Source: Xenopus tropicalis (lineage: Eukaryota > Chordata > Amphibia > Anura > Pipidae). Taken from it: a stretch of 64,000 nucleotides of DNA. Position 1 is the stretch's first letter. Each line of letters begins with the position of its first letter. The DNA is taken from positions 135,257,006-135,321,005 of the forward strand of contig NC_030681.2 of NCBI RefSeq assembly GCF_000004195.4. Direction: 5' to 3'. The translations under genes were made by a program, and so were the position numbers. This document shows, piece after piece, positions 1-11,352 of the stretch. Below the pieces are notes generated by a model that had not been told where the DNA came from, made no database searches, and saw only the letters and a list, made by a program, of their open reading frames with translations.

Positions 1-550
1 CATTAAGGTCATTGAAGCCCCTTATGTCACTGCCCTTAGGCAGGCCATACTGAAAGATCGGGCCATCTGGCAATGTTCCCAAACAAGTTTTTATTTAGTA
101 GACTTAAGGCAGAGGAACCCCAACCTTTTTAATCAGTGAGCTACGCTTAAATGTAAAAAGAGTGGAGGAGCAACACAAGCATAAAAAAAAAAAAGCTTTA
201 TTGGGGTGCCAAATAAGGGCTGTGATTGGCTGTTTGGTGGCTCCTATGTGGTCTGGCAGCCTAAATAAGGCTGTTTGGAAGTGCATCTGTTTTTTATGCA
301 ACCAAAACTTGCATTCAGTCCAGAAATTCAAAATTAAGCACCTGCTTTGAGGCCACTGAGAGCAACATCCAGCTCCTGAGCCAATGGTTGGGGATCACTG
401 ACTTGAGGTACGGAGATCCAAATTAGGGTAAGAGCCCTTATCCGGAAAACCCCAGATCCTGAGCATTCTGGATAGGAAACATATTGGATAAATGGGAAAA
501 CCCCTAACCCTGTAGGCAATTATGAATAATATACGGTGCTGGTTTCCCTT
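1..550. mobile_element. MITE (CAGGTATGGGATCC family) split by a nested hAT MITE
   Basis: The flanks (about 1-109 and 401-545) resemble the interior and right end of the ATCCGGAAACCC-type MITE seen intact at 53271-53573, including the stretch around TAGACTTAAGG and TACGGAGATCC. The inserted hAT-type MITE occupies 110-400. It ends in GGTTGGGGATCACTG and is bounded by ACTTAAGG on the left and ACTTGAGG on the right, an 8-bp target duplication with one mismatch. Open frames here are non-coding. Confidence 0.6.
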
Positions 551-1394
551 TGGGCTAAACATTAACCCTATCTGTAACAATGGCCCCTTTATTGGAGCTC
601 CCTATAGATCCTCTCAGGTCCCTGTCTGTGTTTCATATGAGGGGTGGGCGTGACCTAACGGTCCCTGCCAGAAGCACAGTAGGAGAGGGAGAGCCAATCA
701 CAGCCCTGCACTCACACAAGCACAGACAGGCTTCAGTTCCCTATCAGGTCAGCCTAGCTGCTGATTGGTTCCTGTCCTACAGTGCAGGGTACGGAGGGCC
801 GCCGGCTCCACAGCTCATCCAGAGAATTCAGCCAGCAGGAAGTGGAACAGATGGGCGGGGCTAGTGGGGGTTTTGGTGGAATTTCTCAATAAATCAGTCA
901 GAAACACAACTTTTTAAGCACAATCCTTCTATATCTAGAGGAGTATAATTCACTGGTACATTCTTAATTTTTATAGGATATGTCTCCTTTAAGCTATCCT
1001 AGTATTATAATGCCAGTGAATACAGAGCAGGCAGTTGTACCCGCTGTACACGCCGTGTGAGAACACAGAGTACAAGCAGGCAAACATGTTTAGGGCACAG
1101 ATTAGCGGGTAAATATTGCAAGCAGATCTTAAATAAACATGTTGGGTGGGAAGCAATCATTGTTCCAACCTGTCTCTCTAACTACACAAAGAGCAACAAT
1201 GAAATGATTGTGGCTATGGAGTCTGAAGCAGTTTACATATAATACCCAGAGTTTATGTAGGAGCCCAGCATTAATACTTTCTTTTCAATATCATTGTGTG
1301 TTGCTGCTTCCTCCCCCTGCCATCTCTCCTTATCAGCCTCATTATCTACTATTGGGTACAAGCCTGGCCTCTAGCTTCCCAACAATTCTACCAC
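551..1394. other. Intergenic, nothing recognised
   Basis: Unique-looking sequence. Short open frames at 580-864 and 1057-1242 have no recognisable domain and no gene-like context. No RNA gene or clear repeat was identified. Confidence 0.5.
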
Positions 1395-1722
1395 TAAAGG
1401 TGGCCATACACGTACCGATATTATCGTACGAAACCTGCGTGTATGGTATGTCGGCGAGTCGACCGATATCGCAGGAACCTGCTGATATCGGACGACTCGC
1501 CGATCGGACCAGTTTGAAAATTTTGATCGGGTGCCATAGAAGGTGCCTGACCAAAATTCTCCCTTCAGATCTGAATCGGCAGAAGGAGGTAGAAATCCTA
1601 TTGTTTCTACCTCCTTACCTGCCGATTCAGCCCTGAATGGTGTGTGGCGGATCTTACGATGTTTCGTGCGACCGATGGTCGTACGAAACATCACCAGATC
1701 GCCACGTGTATGGCCAGCTTTA
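1395..1722. mobile_element. MITE with TAAAGGTGGCCATACACG termini
   Basis: It begins TAAAGGTGGCCATACACG and ends CACGTGTATGGCCAGCTTTA, an inverted pair, with further internal palindromes such as GGCGAGTCGACC and its complement. Relatives lie at 40808-41127 and, truncated, at 17948-18138; an end fragment is at about 20550-20565. Several open frames overlap on both strands simply because the element is palindromic. Confidence 0.7.
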
Positions 1723-1999
1723 GCCTTGTGCTACACTTATTTCTCTCCCAATGCTCCCTATCGTGTAGCCCTAAAAGCACAGTAACAGTAACAAAAAGGA
1801 AAGAAAACACCCTCATATTGAAGAGAAAGAATAAATCATATATTTGGCTGCCCAATTATCGCACGATAATGGAAAGAGCAGTGACCCCAATGAGCTTTAG
1901 TGAAGAGGTGTTTTACCCTAATGGGGGAGATTAGACTTGAGAGTACGCATATGAGAATAACACCAGAAGAAAATGAGTTCCAGAGCACAGACACAGGGG

Positions 2000-2660
2000 T
2001 TAAAACAACCAAAATGGTATATAGGCGCGCCCGGTGGCGGATCCATCCGCGGTGCCACACCCAGTGTATAAAGCTCCCTGCCCCACACTATCAGCACACT
2101 GCCCCTGGTGCCCCCTTAGCGAATGTAGCCCCGTTACTCCCAAACATAATGGCGCGTTAGTTATATTGGCGATATGCCAGAACATGCAGGCTTTATACTA
2201 ATCCGTATCTCAAAATTCTATTAGCGTAATTCGAAAGCACGAAGGATAATCTTTTAAACCACTAGTTGCAGCCATAACCCATTTACGACTGACAGATTAA
2301 ACGCTGAGCACCCAAAATATAACGGGGCCAGTGCCTCCCCTACACTATCAATAACCTATTGTGGGTAGCTGGGCGCTGTGGCGCATATGTAGCCCTGCCG
2401 CAGTAACACTAGGGACTGCGCGAATGAATAGTCTGAGTATAGCTGCGCAGCAGGTGGGGCACAGGCACTCAGCACTATAACTTCATCTTACCAGGTATCG
2501 TACACTCCGACCTGGCGGCCTCGGCGCACGGCGTATGGCATTGTCAAGTGTATAAAAGTCCCACCAACTCTAAGGCGCGGCTCACACTAATAGCGGAGTG
2601 AAAACTGCACAAACTTTAGAGCTGACGGAGCGTGGGCGGGGCATCACAGCGCGGGGCGGA
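2000..2660 (-). promoter_or_regulatory. CpG-rich promoter region of RNase H1-like copy C
   Basis: A GC/CpG-rich block surrounds the first coding exon of copy C. Similar sequence surrounds the first exon of copy B at 18900-19500, with shared blocks such as GTGGGCGGGGC-like boxes, AGGTGGGGC and CTGGCGGCCTC. This indicates a duplicated promoter. No transcription start can be fixed from sequence alone. Confidence 0.5.
2492..2541 (-). CDS. RNase H1-like copy C, first coding exon only (partial, runs off the left edge)
   Basis: On the minus strand, ATG at 2541 opens MPYAVRRGRQVGVYDT plus the first two bases of a Trp codon. It stops at a GTAAGA donor at 2491. This is the start of the RNase H1 hybrid-binding domain (human MFYAVRRGRKTGVFLTW). 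The upstream frame reaches a TAG with no other ATG, so there is no mitochondrial leader. The exon aligns residue for residue with copy B's exon 1 (19322-19371), with the same splice phase. No second exon is visible in the remaining 2.49 kb; copy B's intron 1 is about 2.46 kb, so the rest probably lies outside the window. I cannot tell whether the gene is functional. Confidence 0.72.
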
Positions 2661-3600
2661 GCTTAAGACGTGCATAGCCTTAGTATAACAGTAGTATAAG
2701 CTGCGCATTTTGTTTCCCCCATAAAGCTGTGATATATTATGATATTGTGCAATATTATCACATTGTTTTTGCTTATCACAGGCTTTATCACTAAAAAAAA
2801 CAGCCTCACTTGACTCAGCCCGACTGATAAATGCGTCAATATAATGGAACCGTCTGATAGGGAACTGCCCCCCCACAGCAGAAAGTCACAGCCAGCATTT
2901 AATTAGTTTCCCCTCAGATTGGGGCTCCAGTGTTTCTGGCATGTCTAGTTCTTTTTCATGCTTGCATGTCACTGGCCACATAGCTGGGTTTCCAGTCATA
3001 TGGGCCCGGGCCATAACCAAGCTTGCCACCATTAAAAAAAATATATAATGCATATATACATACATACGCACACAGAAAATGTACATATATATATATATCT
3101 ATACAAAAAATACTTAACGACTGGCAAACCCTATACAAATAATCACAAATTTATTGTGAACACATTGCACAAAAAACAATCTGACGTTTCAGTCCCCAAC
3201 AGGACCTTTCTCAGGGAAGTATAGGGTGTGCCAGTTGTGAATTATTTTTTGTTTATAATAAATTTGACTGTGCACCCCGTGATATACATATTTTTTGCAT
3301 TAGAGTGCAGACACTCCAAGGACTGATATATATATATATATATATTTATATATAAATATGTACAAGTACAGATATAGGACCTGTTATCCAGAATGCTCGG
3401 GACTAGGTTTGCCACCTGTCCGGTTTTCCAAAGTTCATGTAGACGAGGCTTATATAATTAAGTAAATAGATTCCAATATAAACAGCTAATACTCTACAAT
3501 AAGCAGGTCATATAAATAGTTAAAATTAATAATTAATGTGCTAACAAGTCAGTGAGTTAATGGGGGCAGTGGAATTAACCTTAAATCATCATTATTTCAT
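2661..3600. other. Intergenic with TA/CA microsatellites and a repeat fragment
   Basis: It holds TA-rich runs (3085-3100, 3326-3355) and a fragment containing CTGACGTTTCAGTCCCCAAC (about 3180-3215), a motif I associate with repetitive frog sequence. Bases 2895-2940 resemble 19734-19775, so the duplication around copies B and C extends upstream of the first exons. No gene is seen. Confidence 0.45.
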
Positions 3601-3611
3601 ATATAATTCAT

Positions 3612-3775
3612 TTGTAGACTGTAAGCTCTTTTGGGCAGGGCTCTCTTCACCTCTTGTATCGGTTATTGATTGCTTTATATGTTACTCTGTATGTCCAATG
3701 TATGAAACCCACTTATTGTACAGCGCTGCGGAATATGTTGGCGCTTTATAAATGTTAATAATAATAATAATAATT
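3612..3775 (+). mobile_element. SINE/LINE 3' tail
   Basis: GACTGTAAGCTCTTTTGGGC through TGTACAGCGCTG and GGCGCTTTATAAATG, followed by an ATA trinucleotide run. This is the common 3' tail of SINE/LINE insertions in frogs. The short open frame over it is not a gene. Confidence 0.55.
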
Positions 3776-4024
3776 GATGGTCAACATAGTTTTTCCTTAC
3801 TGCCCGACAAGCTTCTCTGCATTGTCTTTTTCTTAATATGCAAGTTATGTAAGTTTCTAGGAAGCTTTTGCAGAAGTTATGTAAATTGGATAAGTTTTGG
3901 TGTCATTTATATTTATATGTAACTTAATGTGGTGGTTAACTTTTAGTATGTTATAGAATGCCCTATTCCTAGCAACTTTGCAATTAGTTTTCATTATTTT
4001 TTTATAGTATTTTAATTACAAGTA

Positions 4025-4345
4025 TCAGACCCCCTTATCCGGAAACCCTTTATCCAGAAAGTTCCTTATTACGGAAAGGCCATCTCCCATAGGCTTAATT
4101 TTAATCAAATAATTCACATTTTCTCTGTAGTAATAAAACAGTACCTGTAATTGATCCCAACTAAGATATAATTTCCCCTTATTGGGAGCAGAACAGCCCT
4201 ATTGGGTTTATTTAATCGTTAAATGATTCCCTTTTCTCTGTAATAATAAAACAGTACCTGTACTTGATCCCAACTAAGATATAATTACCGCTTATTGGAG
4301 GCAGAACAATCCTATTGGGGTTATTTAATGGTTAAATGATTCCCC
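4025..4345 (+). mobile_element. CAGGTATGGGATCC-type MITE with internally duplicated segment
   Basis: CCCTTATCCGGAAACCC at about 4031 marks the left part of the MITE. The segment carrying TAATAAAACAGTACCTGTA and GATCCCAACTAAGATATAAT occurs twice, about 113 bp apart. The same segment is amplified much further at 63120-63985. The right side runs into the 52-bp array. Confidence 0.6.
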
Positions 4346-5409
4346 TATGGGAGACTTTCCTTGGGCCGGGTTGGAACTGCAGAGTGCCATTGAGCCCTAT
4401 GGGAGACTTTCCTTGGGCCAGGTTGGAGCTGCAGAGTGCCATTGAGCCCTATGGGAGACTTTCCTTGGGCCGGGTTGGAGCTGCAGAGTGCCATTGAGCC
4501 CTATGGGAGACTTTCCTTGGGCCGGGTTGGAGCTGCAGAGTGCCATTGAGCCCTATGGGAGACTTTCCTTGGGCTGGGTTGGAGCTGCAGAGTGCCATTG
4601 AGCCCTATGGGAGACTTTCCTTGGGCCGGGTTGGAGCTGCAGAGTGCCATTGAGCCCTATGGGAGACTTTCCTTGGGCCAGGTTGGAGCTGCAGAGTGCC
4701 ATTGAGCCCTATGGGAGACTTTCCTTGGGCCAGGTTGGAGCTGCAGAGTGCCATTGAGCCCTATGGGAGACTTTCCAGGTTGGAGCTGCAGAGTGCCATT
4801 GAGCCCTATGGGATGCTTTTCTTGGGCCGGGTTGGAGCTGCAGAGTGCCATTGAGCCCTATGGGAGACTTTCCTTGGGCCGGGTTGGAGCTGCAGAGTGC
4901 CATTGAGCCCTATGGGAGACTTTCCTTGGGCCGGGTTGGAGCTGCAGAGTGCCATTGAGCCCTATGGGAGACTTTCCTTGGGCCGGGTTGGAGCTGCAGA
5001 GTGCCATTGAGCCCTATGGGAGACTTTCCTTGGGCCGGGTTGGAGCTGCAGGGTGCCATTGAGCCCTATGGGAGACTTTCCTTGGGCCAGGTTGGAGCTG
5101 CAGAGTGCCATTGAGCCCTATGGGAGACTTTCCTTGGGCCAGGTTGGAGCTGCAGAGTGCCATTGAGCCCTATGGGAGACTTTCCTTGGGCCGGGTTGGA
5201 GCTGCAGGGTGCCATTGAGCCCTATGGGAGGCTTTCCTTGGGCCGGGTTGGAGCTGCAGAGTGTCATTGAGCCCTATGGGAGACTTTCCTTGGGCCGGGT
5301 TGGAGCTGCAGAGTGCCATTGAGCCCTATGGGAGACTTTCCTTGGGCCGGGTTGGAGCTGCAGAGTGCCATTGAGCCCTATGGGAGACTTTCCTTGGGCC
5401 CGGTTGGAG
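4345..5409 (+). repeat. 52-bp tandem array, about 20 copies
   Basis: The unit reads TGGGAGACTTTCCTTGGGCC, then GGGTTGGAGCTGCAGAGTGC, then CATTGAGCCCTA, with few substitutions and one shortened copy near 4765-4800. Units are near-identical, which suggests recent expansion. Minus-strand open frames (for example 4657-4851) are products of the repeat. Confidence 0.92.
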
Positions 5410-5690
5410 CCTCTTTCCAGCTTTCAAATGGGGGTCATTGACCCCAGCAGGCAAAAAACTATTGCTCTGTGAGGCTACAGTTTTATAATAAAACAGCGAC
5501 ATTTGTTGGATGACCCAAAGTGGGAGGGGCCAACAACAGCTAATCAAATTTCACCTATTGACTTGGCGGAAATTCAACCTGCTGCCATTCTCACAGTAAT
5601 AACACCAGGGTCCCCAAACTTTGCAGAGTAAGGCACCAGGTAACTGCAGTTCAAGGTTAGAAAAAGTGGGCGGAGCTTAAGGTTTTCTAG
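5410..5690 (+). mobile_element. T2-type MITE fragment followed by a HINE-like fragment
   Basis: 5410-5490 resembles the interior of the TTAAAGG-ended MITE (GCTTTCAAATGGGGGTCA). From about 5497 to 5685 the sequence matches the internal repeat of the Helentron-like element at 7240-9240 (GTGGGAGGGGCCAACAACAG, CTGCTGCCATTCTCACAGTA). Confidence 0.55.
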
Positions 5691-5814
5691 CATAGGGGTT
5701 CGAAGCATTCTTGTTAAGCCACTGTGCCTATGTGAGCAAAATGAAGCATCAAATTCTCCCTTTTTTAAAAATACCTCAAAATATAAATAAGGAGGAGTGT
5801 TACAGTGCTTACAA

Positions 5815-7225
5815 ATTACCTTCTGTAAACAGCATCCTTACATAAGTATTTTGTTTTATCCAAATGAGACAAAGAAAGATGAAGAGCAAATAAATTTGCC
5901 TCTCTGTCAGTCAGTCTATGTCTCTCTCTCAGTTTGTCTATATCTCTCTCTGTCTATCAGTTTATGAGTAACCCTTTTGCTACCCTATTTTATTACTTTA
6001 TACAACCTGAACTTCAACTGACATACAGTCCCTGAGTGGAATATGTGTATTACACAGAATTACATCCCATTTTTTTTTAATTATATAAAACAGCTATGTA
6101 TTAATAAGTCTCACAGAATAGGGAAAGAAGCTATTCCACAATCTCAGGAATGATATATGCCTATAATGTCCTCTGCTATTTTCCCAACTCTTTGTTTATT
6201 TCTTATGGTTTCTTACTGTCAGCAGCATTGGCATCCACAGTAAGGGACAAGGGAGTCACTTGCCCCCCACAATTTCCCCCTCAAACAGGGCAAGTACAAG
6301 TGCCCCAGGTCGCCAGTGGTGTTTAAGATCTCAGCTTGTGCTGATTCTGGGTCTCTCTCCTGATGACTGAGATGACTGGCTGTCTCTCTGGGAGTTACTG
6401 CAGCCTGAAACTTGTTCCCTTCTATCTTCTCTGAGCCCCAGCCTGGTCACATGATGCTGTGTGTGTGAGAATGAGGCTGGCTCAGAAAATGGCTCTGCTT
6501 TAGTGTGTGTGTGAGAAAATGGCTGCTTTAGCAGAACTAAAGCCAATAAACAACATCCTTACATAAGTATTTTGTTTTGTCCAAATGAGACAAAGAAAGA
6601 TGGAGAGCAGCAATATTGGCCTCCACCGTAGATGCATTGGAGCAATGGGTAAATTGCAATGGATCTAATGACTTAAGGCGCTTGGCTTTAATATGTGACA
6701 TAACTACTCTCTGACTGCACTTCATAAAAAACTTGGGAGCGGCCAACTCCCGGAACTGTAACTGGCAACTTATGTCTTTGTGCTGTGGGGGCGCAACCCA
6801 CTGCCCGCACGGGGAGGACATAGAGACTCCTACGCAACATGAAGTGTCCTGCTCGGAACTGAACTCAGGTCTCCAGCGCGCAAGGCTGCAGTGCTAGGCA
6901 CTGAGCCACTGTACGGCCCAAGGGATCTTGCTCTCAGTTTATATACGTCTTTCAGTCTGTGTCTGTCTGTCTATGTCTGTATATGTTTGTCTGAGTCTGT
7001 ATATGTCAATCTATGTCTTTCTGTGTCTGTTTATGTCTATTTATGTCTGTCTGTCTGTCTATCAGTCTCTGTCTCTCTCAGTCTGTCTCTCTTTATCTCT
7101 CTATCAGTTTAGGAGTAACATGTTTGCTACCCTATTTCATTATTTTATAGAACCTAACCCTAGCTGACATACAGTCCCTGAGTGGAATATGTGTATTACA
7201 CAGAATTACATCCCATTTTATTTTC
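5815..7225 (+). repeat. Direct duplication with CT/TG microsatellites
   Basis: CATCCTTACATAAGTATTTT plus AATGAGACAAAGAAAGATG occurs at about 5830-5885 and again at 6553-6605. A second shared block with GACATACAGTCCCTGAGTGG and ATGTGTATTACACAGAATTA occurs at 5953-6075 and 7101-7220. The right copy is interrupted by a SINE (6730-6920) and expanded GTCTGT/TCTCTG runs (6935-7110). No gene is present. Confidence 0.7.
6730..6920 (-). mobile_element. tRNA-derived SINE (V-SINE-like)
   Basis: On the minus strand it starts near 6919 with a tRNA-like head: an A-box-like GTGGCTCAGTGCC and a B-box-like GAGTTCAGTTCC. It then continues with CCTCCCCGTGCGGGCAGTGG, which resembles the conserved core of V-SINEs. 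The head does not fold as an intact tRNA gene and continues into a SINE body, so it is called a SINE. Confidence 0.6.
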
Positions 7226-7239
7226 CCAACTCTTTGTTT

Positions 7240-9240
7240 ATTGTTTTGGGTTGAAAAACCCCAAAATACTGTTTTTCCACTTCAGCTTATTCTTCCGCTT
7301 CTTATTCTTAGCGCCCCCATTTTCTAAAAGCTACTCCCCCTACAGTTTTAGGGGTACAACACCCAAACTCCCCACACTTCTTCGCCCAATAGCGGAGCAG
7401 GTCGCTTGTGCTTTTCTAAGTGATCCCGCCCCCCGTCTTTTTGTGGCGCCGCTCCGAACCCCCCAATTTTCCCATTGACTTTGACAGGGAAGATTTTCAA
7501 ACTGCTGCCACACTTACAGCTTTAAAGCTACAGTCCCCAAACTTGAACAACATAATAATGGAGTCACCCCAATTAAAACAGCCACATTGGTGGATGACCC
7601 CAAAGTGGGAGGGGCCAACAACAGCCAATCAAATTTCACCTATTGACTTTTATGGGGAAATTGAAACTGCTGCCAATCTTACAGCTTTGAGGCGACACTC
7701 CCCAAACTTGAATCACATAGTCATGGGGTCAGCCTGAATGAAAATACGATGATTGTTGGATGCCCAAAAGTGGGCGGAGCTGTGAACAGCCAATCAGATT
7801 TTTCCTATTGACTTTCAATGGGGAAATTCAACCTGCTGCCATTCTCACAGTATTAACACCAGGGTCCCCAAATTTTGCACAGTCAGTCACTGGGTGACTT
7901 CGTATTTAGGGTTAGAAAAAGTGGGCGGGCCCACCAAAAGCCAATCACAATTCTTTCATTGTTATCAGTGGGGAAATTTTAACTGCTGTCATTCTTACAT
8001 GTTTATTGTCAGGGTCCCCAAACTTTGCACAGTTTGTCACTAGGTGACTATGTTCCAAGTTTAGAAAAGTGGGCAGGGCCAACAACAGCCAATCAGATTT
8101 CACCTATAGACTTAGACATATTTTTAAATTTAAACTGCTGCCATTCTTTAAATGTTTATACTAAGGTCCCCAAACTTTACAGAGCTAGTCACCAGGTAAC
8201 TGTGGTTCAGAGTTAGAAGGTGGGTGAAGCCACCAGCAGCCAATCAAATTTTAGCTATTGATTTTCAATGGGGAAATTCAATCTGCTGCCATTCTCACAG
8301 TATTAACACCACGGGACTGCATTTTTAGGTTTTAAAAAGTGGGTGGAGCCACCAACAGCCAATCAGACTTCACCTATTGAATTTTTTTGGTTTAAATTTA
8401 AAATGCTGCCTTTCTCACACTATTTATGTCAGGGTTCCCAAACTTTGCACAGTCACTGGCTGACTACATATTCAGGGTTAAAAAAAGTGGGTGGAGCCAC
8501 CAACAGCCAATCCATTTCCACCCATTAAATCATTAAATTTCATTGGTTTATATTTAAACTGATGCCTTTATTTAGGTATTAATTCCAGGGTTGTTACACT
8601 TTGCAAAGTCACTGAGTATTTGCAGTTCAAAGTTAGAAAAAGTGGGAAGAGCCACCAACAGCCAATCACATTTCACCCATTTACTTTCAATGGTGAAGTG
8701 TAAAATACTGTCAGTCTCACAATTTTTATGCCTGAGTCCCCAAACTTTGCAAAGTTGGTCACTGGGGAACTGCAGTTCAAAAATAGGAAAAGTGGGTTGG
8801 GCCACTAACAGCCATTCAGATTTAATCCATTGAATTTTATTGGTTTAAATTTAGAATGCTGCCATTCTCACACTATTTACGCCAGGGTGCCCACTGTTTG
8901 TCACTGTGTGACTTCGACTCAAGGTTACTCAAGGCACACTCACCAATCACAATTTACCTATTGACTTTTATTGGTTTAAATTTAAACTGCTGCCGTTCTC
9001 TAACTTAAATTAATCCCAGGGTCTGAGTTAGTCACTGGGTAACTGCAGTGGGGAAATTTAAATTGCTGCCATTCAGACACTATTAAAACCAGGGTCCCCA
9101 AACTTTGCACAGTGGTTTTTACTGTATAACTGTGGGTCCAAGGTTAGAAAAAATGGGCGGAGCCAACAGATCAGATTTCATTCAGTGACTTCACGTTTTT
9201 CAACCCAACATGAAGTTTGTTCTCAAACTTCCCTTTCTAG
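7240..9240 (+). mobile_element. Helentron/Helitron2-like non-autonomous element (HINE), copy 1
   Basis: The left end holds TTGGGTTGAAAAAC (about 7246-7259). Its exact complement GTTTTTCAACCCAA lies about 40 bp inside the right end (about 9195-9208). It is followed by a perfect hairpin, GAAGTTTG-TTCT-CAAACTTC, then CCTTTCTAG and a flanking T. Asymmetric inverted repeats plus a 3' hairpin and CTAG are Helentron/Helitron2 features. The body is about 14 diverged tandem units of roughly 120-130 bp, each with GGTCCCCAAACTTTGCA-, AAAAGTGGGCGGAGCCA- and CAGCCAATCA-like blocks. No Rep/helicase ORF is present, so it is non-autonomous. Confidence 0.72.
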
Positions 9241-9838
9241 TTTATATTGTAACTTCTGGTAACTTGTTTTTCTATTTAAGTCCTCTCCTTCTCATTTACC
9301 ATCCTCTCATTTAAACTGCTTCCTGGCCACTAAGGTCATTTGGACCCTAGCAACCAGATAGCTGCTGAAATACCGCAGAGCTGCTAAACAAAACCTGAAA
9401 TAATGAAAAAACTACAAATAAAAAATGAAGACCAATTGCAAATTGTCTCCAAATATTACTCTCTACATCAGGGGTACCCAAGAGGTAGATCGGGGTCTAC
9501 CAGTAGATCACTTTAAAGTTTTTGGTAGACCACAAGGCAGGATGACATCCCACCACTTCTTTTTTTCCCCAACATAACAGAGCTTTTGACTGCAGCCATA
9601 CTGCTGTGTTGACACTTGTATGTTATGTGGGCATGAAATGTGAATTTGACACTGCATTTATATATATATATATATATATATTGCTATGTGTATTTAGGTA
9701 TTAAATATCAACAATTGTATTAAAGTAGATCTCATGATGGCGGCCAGGAGGCAAGAGTAGATCACAGGGTGACAATCTCTGGGTACCCCTGCTCTACATC
9801 ATACTAAACGTTAACTCAAAGGTGAACAACCCCTTTAA
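9241..9838 (+). mobile_element. T2-type MITE (TTAA-ended), right part, hosting a nested element
   Basis: Sequence before and after the nested hAT MITE (9469-9791) matches the common frog MITE that ends GGTGAACAACCCCTTTAA. It resembles the more complete copy at 29870-30886. The left part is missing; the HINE ends exactly where this sequence begins. Confidence 0.6.
9469..9791 (+). mobile_element. hAT-type MITE with 8-bp target duplication
   Basis: Perfect terminal inverted repeats CAGGGGTACCCA / TGGGTACCCCTG flanked by CTCTACAT on both sides (9461-9468 and 9792-9799). Length is 323 bp with a TA microsatellite inside. The 8-bp duplication identifies the hAT superfamily. Confidence 0.88.
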
Positions 9839-9839
9839 G

Positions 9840-10869
9840 AGTGGCTAGGCCTGGCAATTTCTTGAACAAGCATAATTTCAAAGGGTATTGTAAACTCAAG
9901 ATTGACTTTTGGCATAATTATCAGAATATACGATTTGTGTTATTTTAGTTTTTTCAACCTCCACTAAACTGTTTTTAAAAAGTATGCTTTTTACTTATTA
10001 AAATATCTGAATATGAACAGCATGAACGCAAGAAAACCATGAATCGAATACTTCAAAATCATCATTTAATCTTTAAACATTGTAATATTTCCCTCTTTTT
10101 GGCCACTAGATGGCTGAGTCTGCAATACTTATATACTAATTTGACTTATTTTGATTGATTTTTTCTTAGTTTGGCTATTTTTGTAATCCAGTGGTTTTTA
10201 CGCTTGACAAATATAAAAAATAGTGTTTTAGAGTAATAATGCACGATTTTTAGTGCTAAGTTTGATTCTGGGAATATGATAAATGTGCCCCTTAGTATAG
10301 GTACTGGTATTTATACTGTAGTTTGTATATGTGAGTGTATAGCTAGGTTGGTATGAGTGTGTGTATATATATGCACGGGGGGTGATTTGGAGGGGTTGAA
10401 CTCGTTGGACTTTACTGCTACTCGTGCTGTAGGCTTCAGCTGCCACCAAGTCAGACACAGGAAAAATGTGCTCTTCCATGAATTAAGCATGATTTCATAC
10501 ACAGTACATTATGCCTTTACATGTGACATTATTCTCTAACCTAAGTAAACTCTATGAATGATAAAATGATGATTCAGCTGCCCAAGACTGATATTCTGCT
10601 GTAAGTGGTCTCCTACCAACTGCTTAGCAGAAGCCACAGTGCCAACATATAGAAGGCACATGAAAGGCAAAAGAAAGCCTTTTGGCATTTGATGTCAGTT
10701 ACATGTTTATGCTCCATACACAATCACATTATTTAGTATGGTAGCTGAACAGAAGAGGAAATTGGCATGCAGTTTCTGACCATCTTGTCAGCATCTGTGT
10801 GGCAGGTTCTGGAACAACATGGAACTGGCTTATAACCACAACTATCATGTCAGTGTTAATACAGCAGGA
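9840..10869. other. Intergenic with CR1 3'-end fragment
   Basis: 10318-10412 (TGTATATGTGAGTGTATAGC through GGGGTTGAACTCGTTGGAC) resembles the 3' end of the CR1-type LINE at 60850-60930. The remainder is AT-rich and unrecognised. Confidence 0.5.
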
Positions 10870-11352
10870 TCCCATAGGGAGCAGTTCAGTGTAAAAATGA
10901 AACTGGGTAAAATTGACAGACTGTGCAAAATAAAAAATGTTTTCAATATAGTTAGTTAGGTAAAACAGTAATCTATAAAGGCTGGAGTTAGCAGATGTCT
11001 AACATTATAGCCACAACACTACTTCCTCCTTTACAGCTCTCTAAGCTGTTAGCAGTCAGTAACTTGAGGGTGGGGGGCATATGGGACATAACTGTTTACT
11101 TAGTTTGCATTTGAATCTGGCCTGCGTGCTCACAAACTAACTGACAGTTATGTCCCATGTGCCCCCACCTAATGTCACTGACTAACAGCTTAGAGAACTG
11201 AAAGCAGGAGTGTTCTGGCTATTATGTTAGACATCTGCCCACTCCAGCCTTTATAGATTACATTTTTGCCTAACTATATTGCAAATATTTTTTATTTTGC
11301 ACAGTCTATCCATTTTATGCAATTTCATATTTACACTGAACTGATCCGTATG
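10870..11352. repeat. Long inverted repeat (foldback MITE-like)
   Basis: Two arms of about 200 bp face each other. GCAGTTCAGTGTAAAAATGA (left) pairs with TTCATATTTACACTGAACTG (right), ATCTATAAAGGCTGGAGT pairs with ACTCCAGCCTTTATAGAT, and GACATAACTG pairs with CAGTTATGTC. The centre lies near 11120. No ORF is present. Confidence 0.75.

Noticed and set aside
1208..1934. Overlapping ORFs at 1208-1934 on both strands
   Set aside because: They lie across a palindromic MITE (1395-1722), and the same translated pieces recur at 17876-18109 where a second MITE copy sits.
4345..5409. CRISPR-like array or NF-kB-like GACTTTCC sites in the 52-bp repeats
   Set aside because: Contiguous identical units without variable spacers, in a vertebrate genome. 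The sequence GGGAGACTTTCC does not fit the 10-bp kB consensus.
6850..6920. tRNA gene on the minus strand
   Set aside because: A- and B-box-like sequences are present, but the cloverleaf is degenerate and the sequence continues into a SINE body.
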